Shown here: positions 25,801 to 34,027 of the stretch, piece by piece
Layout of the letters: every line of letters starts with the position of its first letter
How positions within the stretch are numbered: the stretch's first letter is position 1
Assembly: GCA_039714535.1 (NCBI GenBank)
Contig: JBDLJC010000002.1
Location: 62,001-126,000, forward strand
Direction: 5' to 3'
From: JAGXFP01 sp039714535
Lineage (GTDB): Bacteria > Desulfobacterota > Desulfobulbia > Desulfobulbales > JAGXFP01
DNA length: 64,000 bases
Made by a program: the position numbers and the translations under genes
Notes under the pieces: generated by a model
The model's input: the letters and a program-made list of their open reading frames with translations, nothing else
Told to the model about the DNA's origin: nothing
The model's database searches: none

Positions 25801-26478
25801 ACGCGGGTTCAACTTGCAGTAGATAGTGATAACGTCACGTCGCTCACACCAGGCGACGCCGAGGTTTTGAAGTCGACAAAATTGGAGCATGCACGCATTC
25901 ATCTAGGAGGAAAGGCTTCCCAGCTCATCTCTGTGGCGGCCCAGGCCCGTAAGTTTCTTTCAAAGGAGGATCTGCTTTCGCTCCTACACTTCGATACAAA
26001 AAGTCATGGTGTTGTCGAGCGGCTACGTGAAGCTTTATACGATATAAGTGATGTCGATATTGACGGGTTACTAAGCCAGATAACAGAATATTGGACTAGG
26101 CTCTCTGGCCTCCATGTTGCCTGTGCACGTGGATCTACTGAAGTCCGAATTAGATTGTTGGCACAAGAGCTTCAACGAAGCTATACTCATCCTGCAGCTT
26201 TACATATCGTGCGACAGGCTATCGAAGCGTGTTGGTGCGAATCTGTGTGCGAAATGGTAATGAAATCTATAGCTGAAATTCCTGTTTGGCCGGAGCATGA
26301 CACTCAGTTCTTCTGGGGGTTTTCCCGCGCAATAGCCAAGAGGCTTGGGCCCGAAAATCAAACGGTAATTGGAGAAGAGATATCAAGGGCACGGACAGCC
26401 TTTGCTCGACGCATACTGAAGCTATGGTACGACAATGCTTCTAGAGACCGTGTTGGGTTGGCGCGGCTTTCCTCATAA
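22834..26478 (+). CDS. Restriction-endonuclease-like NACHT (STAND) defence protein
   Basis: 1214 aa. N-terminal Mrr/PD-(D/E)xK nuclease-like domain: SPDEFEEFV near 25-33, GAGDGGFD (D61) and VCVQCKRQ (Q-x-K near 75-77). A P-loop NTPase follows with Walker A GDGGVGKST (286-294) and the NACHT-type Walker B LLLCDGLNE (D353). The remaining ~750 residues are helical, probably an alpha-solenoid sensor. This effector-NTPase-sensor order is that of bacterial NLR-like antiphage proteins (Avs/bNACHT). The ligand and precise family are unknown. Codon use differs from the chromosome backbone, in line with the rest of the island. Confidence 0.8.
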   Translation: MDESTDAVGRAPLYSGRGFPLDALSPDEFEEFVFGSLRCVQGVLGLRITGIPSGAGDGGFDVQGEVVGSGRLVCVQCKRQKTPIGTPQVAQELAKVAATMALEGSDVGEHRFICTGGVRTKLLKHLRENSRQQLAVEAGNQLVTTPDGVLATLRTRLEEDGADPRQIVETYVLGLDLLIVWGLREFDAALSPCWSDVLKVAEKYFQIATVVREHPRASFDRVAYIEEHRDFRVTVKPRLGDSSLPDGVSAFSAANPCAELPSSQKSIKMLHELGELQAGELAMLLGDGGVGKSTALKWLRAEVLRITPDSTLPVLISLANYVPGGLDRAIHQELMVDHGTWQSLPDNVLLLCDGLNECPSTNVAAFLDELQPLLKRSRIACILSTRKSTRHKNIVLPKAPVACLRVEGITPIGIRRIAEAELHDGTSGAFIDSYRSLADMSGTPLLWTPFAVLVALRLWKRSATLPETLGEMLEALLKARCERNAESPEQSPGPEIILLLAGALAFQCLLVDRRLGCPSLAAGRCVREAKTHCSNALGITDMSESDAVELLARHELLQVSDSHLSFGHQLLAGALAAPFLAREWREHTNCLEEPIVDDAWVFAARLVPNEHKKAYLEATLSNDLMLGARVACELPKEFHEGAERLLLSSIAQESPEIVQSRGYFALARLQSSGAIAKLREFTSDEKNPAYYIAQCALAAAGDRDYLQRLLPKVEQMRLMPGKVSGGEIGIWEHAPYSTRLDIVRQRLCKCNPGDPVNESLSLIAYEKDLDDAELVESHLRASTSLNAWQWGLYALREIAPMLANEYLEETLSRSSTIEEQANLMHSAALVGFKIDIRRAFKCAISEIEDKTDSRAKITLDGLISDIIIKSVLPPDLVAVVERELPGSSGDLRTRFWQIASMCNSTSIAEYALSCLEDWGPDLGFACNFFIEQSELAQAHRELLISLCENKLGNEQSWYTWGNWRVLALVGVLGFSKKTAKQLSDMIKRLTRVQLAVDSDNVTSLTPGDAEVLKSTKLEHARIHLGGKASQLISVAAQARKFLSKEDLLSLLHFDTKSHGVVERLREALYDISDVDIDGLLSQITEYWTRLSGLHVACARGSTEVRIRLLAQELQRSYTHPAALHIVRQAIEACWCESVCEMVMKSIAEIPVWPEHDTQFFWGFSRAIAKRLGPENQTVIGEEISRARTAFARRILKLWYDNASRDRVGLARLSS

Positions 26479-26650
26479 CGTTCTAATACGAGTAGAAAAT
26501 AAAATTGTTGAATGTTGCGATGTATTTATCAGCGCTGGGAATGGCACTATTGGGATGGCCGGTAACATCTTGAAACAGACTTGGTTTTATTAGAGAAAAT
26601 ACAGGAAGACACCTGAATAATTTCAAAAAGACCAGAGGACGACCAGAGAC

Positions 26651-26690
26651 AAAAAAAGGGTTTACGGCCAAAAAAGCCGTAAACCCTTTA
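26651..26690 (-). terminator. Terminator of the tRNA-Phe transcript
   Basis: Read on the minus strand, AGGGTTTACGGC pairs with GCCGTAAACCCT (12 bp, 26676-26687 with 26657-26668), followed by a run of seven T (complement of 26651-26657). It could also stop plus-strand transcripts leaving the defence island, since the other side is A/T-rich too. Confidence 0.85.
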
Positions 26691-26697
26691 ATTACTT

Positions 26698-26773
<76 letters not shown>

Positions 26774-26890
26774 AAAATCGTGGGGCTACCTTAAGAAAAT
26801 GAACCATGGATGTCAAGTGTTTTGTAGGTCAAAATCTACCCATCGTTGTGATCTTGCTTAAGCCAAGTTGGGAGGGATCTCACCGGTCTC

Positions 26891-28747
26891 CTAGTCGCCA
26901 ATAATTTCAATTTCCGGGATATCTTCATCCAGTAAATCGAGGTCGGAGTCATCCCTTTCTGCGTCCTCTTCCATTAGAGAGGTAAGGTCTATCTCCTCGT
27001 CATCGAGAGAGGTCTGGGACTCGTCATCGGGTGACGAGAGGAGATCGGAGACGTCTATTTCATCTAATCCTGACGCCGGTGAACTGCTGGATTCATGTTC
27101 TGCACTCGGCGAATCGTCCAGGGCCAGCTCTTCGTCCTGCTGACCGGAATCAAGTTCGTCAAAATCCAGGTCGAGTTCCTCGTCCATGGTGGCGAGTAAC
27201 TCGTCGCCCAGCTGCTCTTCGTCTCCCGTATCAAAGTCAAGTTCCTCAAGCGGGGCATCGGCCACGGTCAGCTCTGCATCAGGCTGATCGAGATCAAGCT
27301 CGAGTTCTTCGTCTGCAGTGGCGATCAACTCTTCGCCTTCCATCTCCAAAGAAAGTTCCTCAAGCGGGGCATCGGTCACGGCCAGCTCTGCATCCGGTTG
27401 CTCGAGATCTGGTTCGACAGAATCCAGGTCGAGTTCTATGTCCGTAGCGGCGGGTGACTCGTCGCCCAGCTGCTCTTCGTCTTCCGTCTCAAATTCAAGT
27501 TCCTCGAGCGGGGCATCGGCCACGGTCGGCTCTGCATCCGGCTGATCGAGATCCAGATCGAGTTCTTCGTCTGCAGTAGTGGCGGTCAACTCGTCGTCTC
27601 CCGTCTCAAATTCAAGTTCCTCGAGCGGGGAATCAGCCACGGCCGGTTCTGCATCCGGTTGGTCGAGATCTGGTTCGACAGGATCCGGGCCGAGTTCTGT
27701 GTCCATAGTGGCGAGTAACTCGTCGCCCAATAGATCCTCCTCATCTTCTGTCTCAAATTCAAACTCTTCAAGCGGTAAATCATCAAGACTGAGGGCTTCC
27801 TCTCCCGAAAGGGTATCGTCGGCGTTAAAAGATTCAGGGGGAGAAATCGGCTCAAGGGCAATACTGGTTTCATCAAGATCAAAATCTGCTAGATCGTCGC
27901 CCATATCGGCGGATAATTGATCCCCATCGGACCCAACCTCAAGTTCATCCAATAAAGAATCATCAAACTCTACGGCCCCGGTTTCTTCCGTATCGGGAGC
28001 GAGCAAATCTGCGTCCAGATCCAAGCTCTCTCCTTCGGTAAGCGTGTCGGTGGTTAAATCACCAGTATCTGAAACAGGCGTCACGGGAATGCTGGTTTCA
28101 TCAAGGTCAAAAGAATCAAAGTCTTCGCTCAGATCAAGGCCGTCACTTGCATTAAAATCCCCCGTCAAATCCAAATCTATATCGTCATCAAATGCATCCG
28201 TTGACAATGCATCTGTTGACAAGATTTCTGTCGAGTCAAAGTCTTCACTTTGCCCAGAAAGGTCATCCGTAAAGTTGAGATCGATATCGTCATCGGCAGT
28301 AATTCCTTCCTCGCTATCCTGGGACAGTCCGCTGGTTGCATCAAAGGCCGAATTATCGTCAAAGTCGATTGGCTCATCCAATTGATCGAGATCAATTGGC
28401 ATAACATCGCCAAGTTCAAGGGATATCTCGTCGTTTGAGATTTCAATGCTTTCGTCAAGGTCAGAGAGAACCGTGTCGTTATCTTCTGTAGATATGGCAG
28501 GGCTACCGCCGGTCAGGGTGTCATCGAAACTTAAGTCTGTATCATCTGTGGGAGGTAACGCATGTGACTCAGAAAAGGTTTGATCCTCAGGTTCCAGTGA
28601 TTCGACGATGGAGGACAGGAAAAAAGGCCGTGATGCCTCAGTGCATGTCCCCTGTAGATCTTTTACTATTGCGGAAAGGTCTTTAGAACACTTGGCGCAA
28701 GCGGTGAGATCGTCAAAGGAGAAGAAACTACACTTGGGACAACGCAT
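26891..28747 (-). CDS. Acidic repeat protein with N-terminal zinc ribbon
   Basis: 618 aa. The first 20 residues form a zinc-ribbon-like motif (C3, C6, C17, C20). The rest is extremely rich in Asp, Glu, Leu, Ser and Thr and low in basic residues, so probably disordered. Between about 27110 and 27790 the sequence repeats: five PLEE-containing units (PLEEFEF, PLEELEF twice, PLEELSL, PLEELDF) separated by D/E-rich linkers with DLDQPDAE or EPDL. No membrane segment or signal peptide. Function is unknown. The opposite strand shows long serine-rich frames that are only the antisense of these repeats. Confidence 0.75.
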   Translation of the reverse strand: MRCPKCSFFSFDDLTACAKCSKDLSAIVKDLQGTCTEASRPFFLSSIVESLEPEDQTFSESHALPPTDDTDLSFDDTLTGGSPAISTEDNDTVLSDLDESIEISNDEISLELGDVMPIDLDQLDEPIDFDDNSAFDATSGLSQDSEEGITADDDIDLNFTDDLSGQSEDFDSTEILSTDALSTDAFDDDIDLDLTGDFNASDGLDLSEDFDSFDLDETSIPVTPVSDTGDLTTDTLTEGESLDLDADLLAPDTEETGAVEFDDSLLDELEVGSDGDQLSADMGDDLADFDLDETSIALEPISPPESFNADDTLSGEEALSLDDLPLEEFEFETEDEEDLLGDELLATMDTELGPDPVEPDLDQPDAEPAVADSPLEELEFETGDDELTATTADEELDLDLDQPDAEPTVADAPLEELEFETEDEEQLGDESPAATDIELDLDSVEPDLEQPDAELAVTDAPLEELSLEMEGEELIATADEELELDLDQPDAELTVADAPLEELDFDTGDEEQLGDELLATMDEELDLDFDELDSGQQDEELALDDSPSAEHESSSSPASGLDEIDVSDLLSSPDDESQTSLDDEEIDLTSLMEEDAERDDSDLDLLDEDIPEIEIIGD

Positions 28748-28946
28748 CTTAACTACCTCGGTTATACAAGTTGTTGTTTTGGCAACTTAGTTCCGTATTT
28801 TGCCTGATCGTAAGTAAGGAAGAATTCCAAACTGAACCTTAACAAACTAGCCGATTTTACTACCATTTTTACCCATGTATATTTGAATATATGTAAATCA
28901 TATAAAATATCAACAATAAACGTACAAAACTATCCTATCATTAGGC

Positions 28947-28952
28947 TATAAT
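28947..28952 (+). promoter_or_regulatory. Candidate -10 box
   Basis: TATAAT lies 7 bp upstream of the base where the structured segment begins (28959). No good -35 is present at the right distance, so an activator or an alternative sigma factor may be involved. Confidence 0.4.
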
Positions 28953-28958
28953 TCGACT

Positions 28959-29100
28959 CGGCAAGTCGTTCGAGAGAGGTTTGGGCGTTGCATAAATCCA
29001 ATGATCAGGATAGGGTAACTTGCCGTTGATATTTTCCTTCCCAACGCCACGACTTTGTTTATGGCCCCGTTCTTTATGAGAAAGGCAAGATAGCTTGCCG
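28959..29100 (+). ncRNA. Candidate structured small RNA or 5' leader
   Basis: AAGTCGT (28963-28969) and GGCGTTG (28984-28990) pair with the contiguous ACGACTT (29049-29055) and CAACGCC (29042-29048), giving 14 bp interrupted by one 14-nt bulge. CGGCAAG at 28959-28965 can instead pair with CTTGCCG at 29019-29025 or at 29094-29100, so exclusive structures exist. It could be a stand-alone RNA or a regulatory leader of the lipoprotein gene. I match it to no known RNA family. Confidence 0.35.
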
Positions 29101-29229
29101 CCCGGGTTTCTATTATTATCTTAGCGGTTACATCGGTGAAAATATTATGCTAATAATGGCTGGCAATCTGGTGAGTTAAAACCATCATTTTAAATGAGCC
29201 TTTTCAATATATCTAACTGGGTGGTAAGT

Positions 29230-29613
29230 ATGTTTGATTTAAGTTGTAATCGTTTGGCGGTCTTGTTTGCCTTACTGTTATTCGCGTTTACAGCCGGTTG
29301 TAGCACCGTCTCAGCCCCCGTACGGTATCTTTCTTCGGATGTTTGTCTGGTGATGCCGGAAAGTACGACCAGGCAGGAAGTTATTTCGTTTCTGGGAGAG
29401 CCGGATCGAAAAATCACCAAGGCCGAGAACCAGGAAACATGGCTCTATTTGAAGACTAACAAGAGTTTTGCAAAAAAATTACCACTACTTGGCGGTAAAC
29501 TGGGCGAGCAGAATTATGAGACGGTCACAGTCACCTTTGTTGGCGACTTGGTTAAAACATGTCTTTATCGCCAGTTCGACGAGAATGAATTTGCAGACTT
29601 CACCCCGGAATAG
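29230..29613 (+). CDS. BamE/SmpA-like outer-membrane lipoprotein
   Basis: 127 aa from ATG 29230. A signal peptide ends in the lipobox FTAGC (lipidated Cys at residue 24). The mature part has the BamE-type pattern: TTRQEVISFLGEPD helix, then an ETWLYL beta strand and a VTVTF strand. BamE proteins help assemble outer-membrane beta-barrels, but several BamE-fold lipoproteins have other roles. A start at 29194 would add 12 residues and spoil the signal peptide. Followed by pcm after 17 bp. Confidence 0.65.
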   Translation: MFDLSCNRLAVLFALLLFAFTAGCSTVSAPVRYLSSDVCLVMPESTTRQEVISFLGEPDRKITKAENQETWLYLKTNKSFAKKLPLLGGKLGEQNYETVTVTFVGDLVKTCLYRQFDENEFADFTPE

Positions 29614-29630
29614 CTTTGAGCCATGGTTTC

Positions 29631-30275
29631 ATGAAAAGTTATCTTAAGGCCAGGGAGCGCATGGTTCGTGAACAGCTGCTGCCTCGTAATATTAATGACC
29701 AGCGGGTACTCGATGCCATGCGGACAGTACCTCGCCATGTCTTTGTCGAAGATGCGCTGCAAGCCCAGGCCTACGGTGACTTTCCCTTGCCAATCGGTGA
29801 AGGGCAGACGATCTCCCAGCCATTCATAGTGGCGCTCATGACCCAGATGCTGGAATTGCAGGGCCATGAGAAGGTGCTGGAGATTGGCACCGGCTGCGGT
29901 TATCAGACGGCGGTGCTGGCCAAGCTCTGTGACCAGGTTTACTCGATCGAGAGAATCAAAAAGCTGATGGCCAGGGCCAGAATTAATCTCGATAAGACCA
30001 GATGTTTCAATGCGCTCGGCAAGATGGATGACGGCACCATGGGCTGGCCGGAGCATGCGCCTTACGATGCCATTATCGTGACCGCCGGCGGCCCGGAAAT
30101 ACCGGCGGCTCTACTCGAGCAACTGGCCGATCCGGGCATCATGGTCATCCCGGTTGGTGATCGTATAAGTCAGCAGTTGACCAAGGTTGTCAAAAAGGAT
30201 GGGCAGGTAAGCTTTGAGACCGGCGACAGTGTTCGGTTTGTTAGTCTTATCGGAGCGCAGGGGTGGCAGAAATGA
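29631..30275 (+). CDS. pcm: Protein-L-isoaspartate O-methyltransferase
   Basis: Repairs isoaspartyl residues in aged proteins using S-adenosylmethionine. The 214-aa product has the PRHVFVE and YGDFPLPIGEGQTISQP substrate motifs near residues 35-60 and the SAM-binding VLEIGTGCGYQTAVLA loop near 80-95. ATG 29631 gives the usual length; a TTG 15 bp upstream is possible. The stop overlaps the next start (ATGA). The SAH it produces could be handled by the deaminase encoded convergently downstream. Confidence 0.93.
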   Translation: MKSYLKARERMVREQLLPRNINDQRVLDAMRTVPRHVFVEDALQAQAYGDFPLPIGEGQTISQPFIVALMTQMLELQGHEKVLEIGTGCGYQTAVLAKLCDQVYSIERIKKLMARARINLDKTRCFNALGKMDDGTMGWPEHAPYDAIIVTAGGPEIPAALLEQLADPGIMVIPVGDRISQQLTKVVKKDGQVSFETGDSVRFVSLIGAQGWQK

Positions 30276-30895
30276 AGAATGAGATAACAACGAATGACCA
30301 GACTAAAGATGGTCTGATGCACCGCTTATATGACTGGACTTTGGCGTGGTTACGGACCCCCTACGGAGTTTGGGTGCTGTTTCTGGTGGCGGTGGCCGAG
30401 TCTTCTGTTTTCCCGATCCCCCCCGATGTCTTCCTGATGGCGCTCTGTATCGGTTCCCCAAAAAGGTCTTTTCGCTACGCGGGGATCTGTGCCATGGGCT
30501 CGGTGCTGGGCGGTATTTTCGGTTATGGCCTGGGCTTCTGGTTTATGGATGCCGTCGGCAGCCGGGTCATAGAACTATATGGCCTGGCCGACAAATACGA
30601 GCTGGTCCAGGGGTTGTATCAGAAATACGATGCCTGGGCGGTGGGAGTGGCCGGGTTTACCCCCCTGCCTTATAAGGTTTTTACCATAACGGCCGGGGCT
30701 TTCAGACTTGATTTCCCGACCTTTGTTGCCGTCTCTCTGGTTTCCCGTTCGGCGCGATTTTTCTTGGTGGCCGGGCTGATTTACCGCTTCGGCGCCCCGA
30801 TCAGGACCTTTATCGAGCGATATCTTAACCTCCTGACCATAGTCCTTCTGGTCCTGCTTATCCTGGGATTTGTTCTGGTTAAGTGGCTGATCTGA
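30272..30895 (+). CDS. DedA/VTT-domain membrane protein (YqaA-like)
   Basis: 207 aa with about five membrane helices. The ESSVFPIPPDVFLMAL segment and the FTPLPYKVFTITAGAF motif are typical of the YqaA branch of the DedA (SNARE-associated/VTT) superfamily, which includes lipid scramblase or transport proteins. The start overlaps the pcm stop by 4 bp. The 3' end overlaps the convergent deaminase gene by 17 bp. Confidence 0.85.
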   Translation: MKNEITTNDQTKDGLMHRLYDWTLAWLRTPYGVWVLFLVAVAESSVFPIPPDVFLMALCIGSPKRSFRYAGICAMGSVLGGIFGYGLGFWFMDAVGSRVIELYGLADKYELVQGLYQKYDAWAVGVAGFTPLPYKVFTITAGAFRLDFPTFVAVSLVSRSARFFLVAGLIYRFGAPIRTFIERYLNLLTIVLLVLLILGFVLVKWLI

Positions 30896-32198
30896 CCTGC
30901 CGGGCCAGGCCATTTACTCTGGCGAGGACTTCGGCAAGATCAATGGTTTGCAGCTGATAATTATCCATGACCAGCCTGCCGTTGATGATGGCGGTCTTGA
31001 CATCGCTGCCCGATGCGGCGTAAGCCAAGATTGAATCGGCATTATACATCGGGGTCAGATGCGGTTTCTGCAGGTCAATAATAATTATATCCGCCTGCCT
31101 GCCGACCGTCAGTTCCCCCGTTTTTTCTTGTAGGCCGAGGACTGCCGCCCCGCCGCTGGTAGCCATCGTCACCACCCGGCCGGCCGGCAGCAGGGTCGGA
31201 TCGAACCGCTTGATCTTATGCAGTTTGGCACAGGTGCTTATCTCGCTGAACATATCCAGCTTATTGTTGCTGGCACAGCCGTCAGTTCCTAAGCCCACCG
31301 GAATGCCAGCCTCGATAAATTTATCGATGGGCGCAATGCCTGCCGCCAGTTTCATGTTGCTCTTCGGGCAGCTTGCCACCGCAGTGCCTGATTCCTTTAT
31401 TATTTTGATATCCTCGTCATCGAGCCAAACGCAGTGAACACAGACGGTGCCCTCGTCCAGGACGCCGAGCCGGTCAAGGTATTTAACCGGCGAAACCTTG
31501 TGCAGTTTGCGGGATTCCTCCACTTCGGGTCTGGTCTCGGCGACATGGATGAAGAAACGATGCCCCGTTCGCTGAGCCAGCTCATACCCTTTCTTGATCG
31601 TCTGAGCTCTACAGGTGTAGGGGGAGTGGCAGAAAACCCCCGGCGTGATCAAGTTGTCGTCCTGCCATCTTTCAATGAAGCGGGCACCATTGTTGATATT
31701 GTCGTTCGGGTCAGGCACGCCGGGAGCGGGAAAATCGATAACCCCCTGGGCAGCTACCGCCCGTAGGCCTGACTCTTTAAAGGCCCGGGCGGCCTCGTCC
31801 TCAAAAAAATAGCCGTCGGCCACGGTGGTGGTACCGGACAGGATCATCTCCGCCGCCGCCAGTTTGCTGCACCAGTAGACCATCTCCTTGCTGACAAATT
31901 TTGCCTCGGCCGGGAAGATATGTTCCTGGAGCCAGCTCATCAGGGGCAGGTCATCGGCCAGCCCCCTGAACAGGGTCATACCGCAATGGTTGTGGGTATT
32001 GATCAGGCCGGGCATGACTAGGCAACCCTTGGCATCAATGGTTTTTGCGGCGCTTATCCGGGCCGGCAATTCGGCCATCGCGCCTATTGAGATGATCAGA
32101 CCGGCCCGGATTGCTATAAAGCCCGGCTGGTCCGGGTCGGGATTGGGGTTCTCCGGGGTCTTGATCAGACCGTTGCTTATGAGAATGTCGCAGTTCAT
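30879..32198 (-). CDS. mtaD: 5-methylthioadenosine/S-adenosylhomocysteine deaminase
   Basis: 439-aa metal-dependent amidohydrolase that deaminates MTA, SAH or adenosine to the inosine analogues. Zinc ligands: H69 and H71 (NTHNH), the His in IHVAETRPE, the His in CVHCVWL and the Asp in LGTDGCASNN. It is adjacent to a nucleoside transporter on the same strand (21 bp apart), so the pair probably salvages nucleosides, and pcm across the convergent boundary is a local SAH source. Substrate preference is inferred. Confidence 0.9.
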   Translation of the reverse strand: MNCDILISNGLIKTPENPNPDPDQPGFIAIRAGLIISIGAMAELPARISAAKTIDAKGCLVMPGLINTHNHCGMTLFRGLADDLPLMSWLQEHIFPAEAKFVSKEMVYWCSKLAAAEMILSGTTTVADGYFFEDEAARAFKESGLRAVAAQGVIDFPAPGVPDPNDNINNGARFIERWQDDNLITPGVFCHSPYTCRAQTIKKGYELAQRTGHRFFIHVAETRPEVEESRKLHKVSPVKYLDRLGVLDEGTVCVHCVWLDDEDIKIIKESGTAVASCPKSNMKLAAGIAPIDKFIEAGIPVGLGTDGCASNNKLDMFSEISTCAKLHKIKRFDPTLLPAGRVVTMATSGGAAVLGLQEKTGELTVGRQADIIIIDLQKPHLTPMYNADSILAYAASGSDVKTAIINGRLVMDNYQLQTIDLAEVLARVNGLARQVRSAT

Positions 32199-32219
32199 CT
32201 TCCAAATGGCCTTTTGTCG

Positions 32220-33473
32220 CTACAGGTAAAACATGCCGACCACCGCGCCGGTCATACAGGTGGCAATGGTGCCGGCGACGATTGATCTGATCCCCAAGCC
32301 GACAATTTCACGGCGTCGCTCCGGGGCCATCGAGCCCAGGCCGCCGATCATGATGCCCAGGCTACCGAAATTGGCAAAACCGCACATCCCATAGATCATA
32401 ATCATGGTCGACCGGGGACTAAGAGCGCCGGGCCCAAGATTGCTGAGTTGCAGGTAGGCGAGAAATTCATTCATAACCGTTTTGGTTCCCATTAATGCGC
32501 CGGCGGTCGAGGTTTCCTGCCAGGGGACGCCCATCAGCCAGACAATCGGGGCCATGCCGTAACCGAAAATTCTTTCGAGGGTTATGGCCCGACCGCTGAT
32601 CTCGGGCAGGAGGCTGAAAATTTGATTGGCCAGATGGACCAGGGCCACCAGGACAATCAGCATGGCCGTAATGTTGATCAGAAAGGTGATTCCGTCACCG
32701 GTCCCCTTGGTTATGGCATCCATGGCGCCGGTGGCTTTCTGGGGTGGGGCTATTTCACCGTCGGTGGCCGCACAATCCTCGGGGACCATGATCCGGGCCA
32801 CGGTGATGGCGGCTGGGGCGCTGATGATGGAGGCAACCAGAATATGGCCCATCACTCCCGGCACGACATTTTGCAGGATGCTGGCATAAAGGACCATGAC
32901 GGTACCGGCAATGGTGGCCATGCCGCAGGTCATGATCGTAAAGAGTTCACTTCTGGTCAGGCTGGCCAGATAAGGGCGGATAAACAGCGGCGCTTCGATC
33001 ATGCCGACAAAGATGTTGGCTGCGGCGCCGACCCCGAGGGCGCCGCCGATATGCATGGTTTTCTGGAGCATCCTGGAAAAAAAGCGGACCAAGAAGGGCA
33101 TTACCCGCCAGTAAAAAAGTAAGGAAGAAAGGGCGCTGACGATCAGGATGAGGGGTAAGGCGCGGAAAGCGAGAATAAAACTCCCGCCAGCCGTTTTTTC
33201 GACAAAGGGCAGGCTGCCTCCGCCAAGATAGCCGAAAACAAAAGAGGTGCCTGCATCGGTGGATGCCTGGAGGGCCATAACGGCACGGTTGAGCAGGGAG
33301 AAAACTTCAGTGCTGTAGGGAACTTTCAGGAGGAAAAGGGCCAGAATCACCTGGAGCGCCAAACCGATAGAGACATCCTTGATTTTGACCAGCTTACGGT
33401 TTTCACTGGTCAGCCAGGCGATGGTGGCCAGGGCCATAAGGCCAAGAAGGCTGCGACTGATATCGATGATCAT
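32220..33473 (-). CDS. nupC: Concentrative nucleoside transporter (NupC/CNT family)
   Basis: 417-aa inner-membrane symporter with about ten hydrophobic segments. Family motifs: GTSFVFGYLGGGSLPF near residue 78, the MIEAPLFIRPYL segment, and the C-terminal GFANFGSLGIMIGGLG-MAPERR sequence. It imports nucleosides with H+ or Na+. It is upstream of the mtaD-like gene in one operon. Confidence 0.93.
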   Translation of the reverse strand: MIIDISRSLLGLMALATIAWLTSENRKLVKIKDVSIGLALQVILALFLLKVPYSTEVFSLLNRAVMALQASTDAGTSFVFGYLGGGSLPFVEKTAGGSFILAFRALPLILIVSALSSLLFYWRVMPFLVRFFSRMLQKTMHIGGALGVGAAANIFVGMIEAPLFIRPYLASLTRSELFTIMTCGMATIAGTVMVLYASILQNVVPGVMGHILVASIISAPAAITVARIMVPEDCAATDGEIAPPQKATGAMDAITKGTGDGITFLINITAMLIVLVALVHLANQIFSLLPEISGRAITLERIFGYGMAPIVWLMGVPWQETSTAGALMGTKTVMNEFLAYLQLSNLGPGALSPRSTMIMIYGMCGFANFGSLGIMIGGLGSMAPERRREIVGLGIRSIVAGTIATCMTGAVVGMFYL

Positions 33474-33537
33474 AAAAAGGCTTGTCCTTAAATTAGAAAA
33501 ATTCTTCTATCGGCCAGACCAATGCGCTTGCTAGAGT

Positions 33538-33879
33538 TCAACATGGCACACCCAACTCAACCTTTTGTTCCATTATGTCGATTGAAAAATGACACTCATA
33601 CTTTTGCGTTGAAGTATAATATATGCATTCCATCTCACCTACTGATCTAGACATCCCCCCCGTACACTCGTCGAATGTTTCCTTAACCTTCATGGCATTA
33701 TAAAGGTCCCTCGCCGAACCACCTTTTAATTGAATTTTAAGATGGCTATCTTCAATAGGGCTCACCATGTTTTTCGAGGTAATAGCATAGGTTCCATCAA
33801 TCTCGCGCCATTCAGCTGCGGATACTAATGTTGCTGTTGCAAAGATCAATAGTAGTAGAATAAAAAAGAGTCGGTTCAT
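33538..33879 (-). CDS. Small exported protein of unknown function
   Basis: 113 aa with a clear N-terminal signal peptide (residues 1-21, ending VSAAE) and four cysteines, suggesting a periplasmic disulfide-bonded fold. A ribosome site (GGAGAA) precedes the ATG on the minus strand. No family is recognised. It is AT-richer than its neighbours and stands alone. Confidence 0.6.
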   Translation of the reverse strand: MNRLFFILLLLIFATATLVSAAEWREIDGTYAITSKNMVSPIEDSHLKIQLKGGSARDLYNAMKVKETFDECTGGMSRSVGEMECIYYTSTQKYECHFSIDIMEQKVELGVPC

Positions 33880-34027
33880 TTATTTTCTCCTATACTCTAG
33901 TGTCATACAAGGCATGAAGTGACGCAGGATTGCGTACTAATTTACTGTGACTATAAGGCCATAACGCGGCAGGCGTGATTAAAGAACAAGTAAGATGCAT
34001 CGATTGATGAATGACATGACGCTGTCA

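Larger units (their letters stand above)
28748..29229. other. 482-bp gene-free stretch before the BamE-like gene
   Basis: The left part (28790-28920) is AT-rich and carries no gene. The middle holds a perfect TATAAT and a structured segment described separately. To the right, GGCAAG-ATAG-CTTGCC (29084-29099) is a perfect 6-bp hairpin. Confidence 0.5.

Noticed and set aside
27318..28385. Long serine-rich plus-strand reading frames
   Set aside because: They are the antisense of the acidic repeat gene (GAN/GAY and CTN codons give TCN/AGN when reversed); no ribosome sites and no family.
28959..29100. 6S RNA or SRP RNA
   Set aside because: Lacks the long closing stem and central bubble of 6S and the conserved SRP domain IV loop; length and pairing pattern do not fit.
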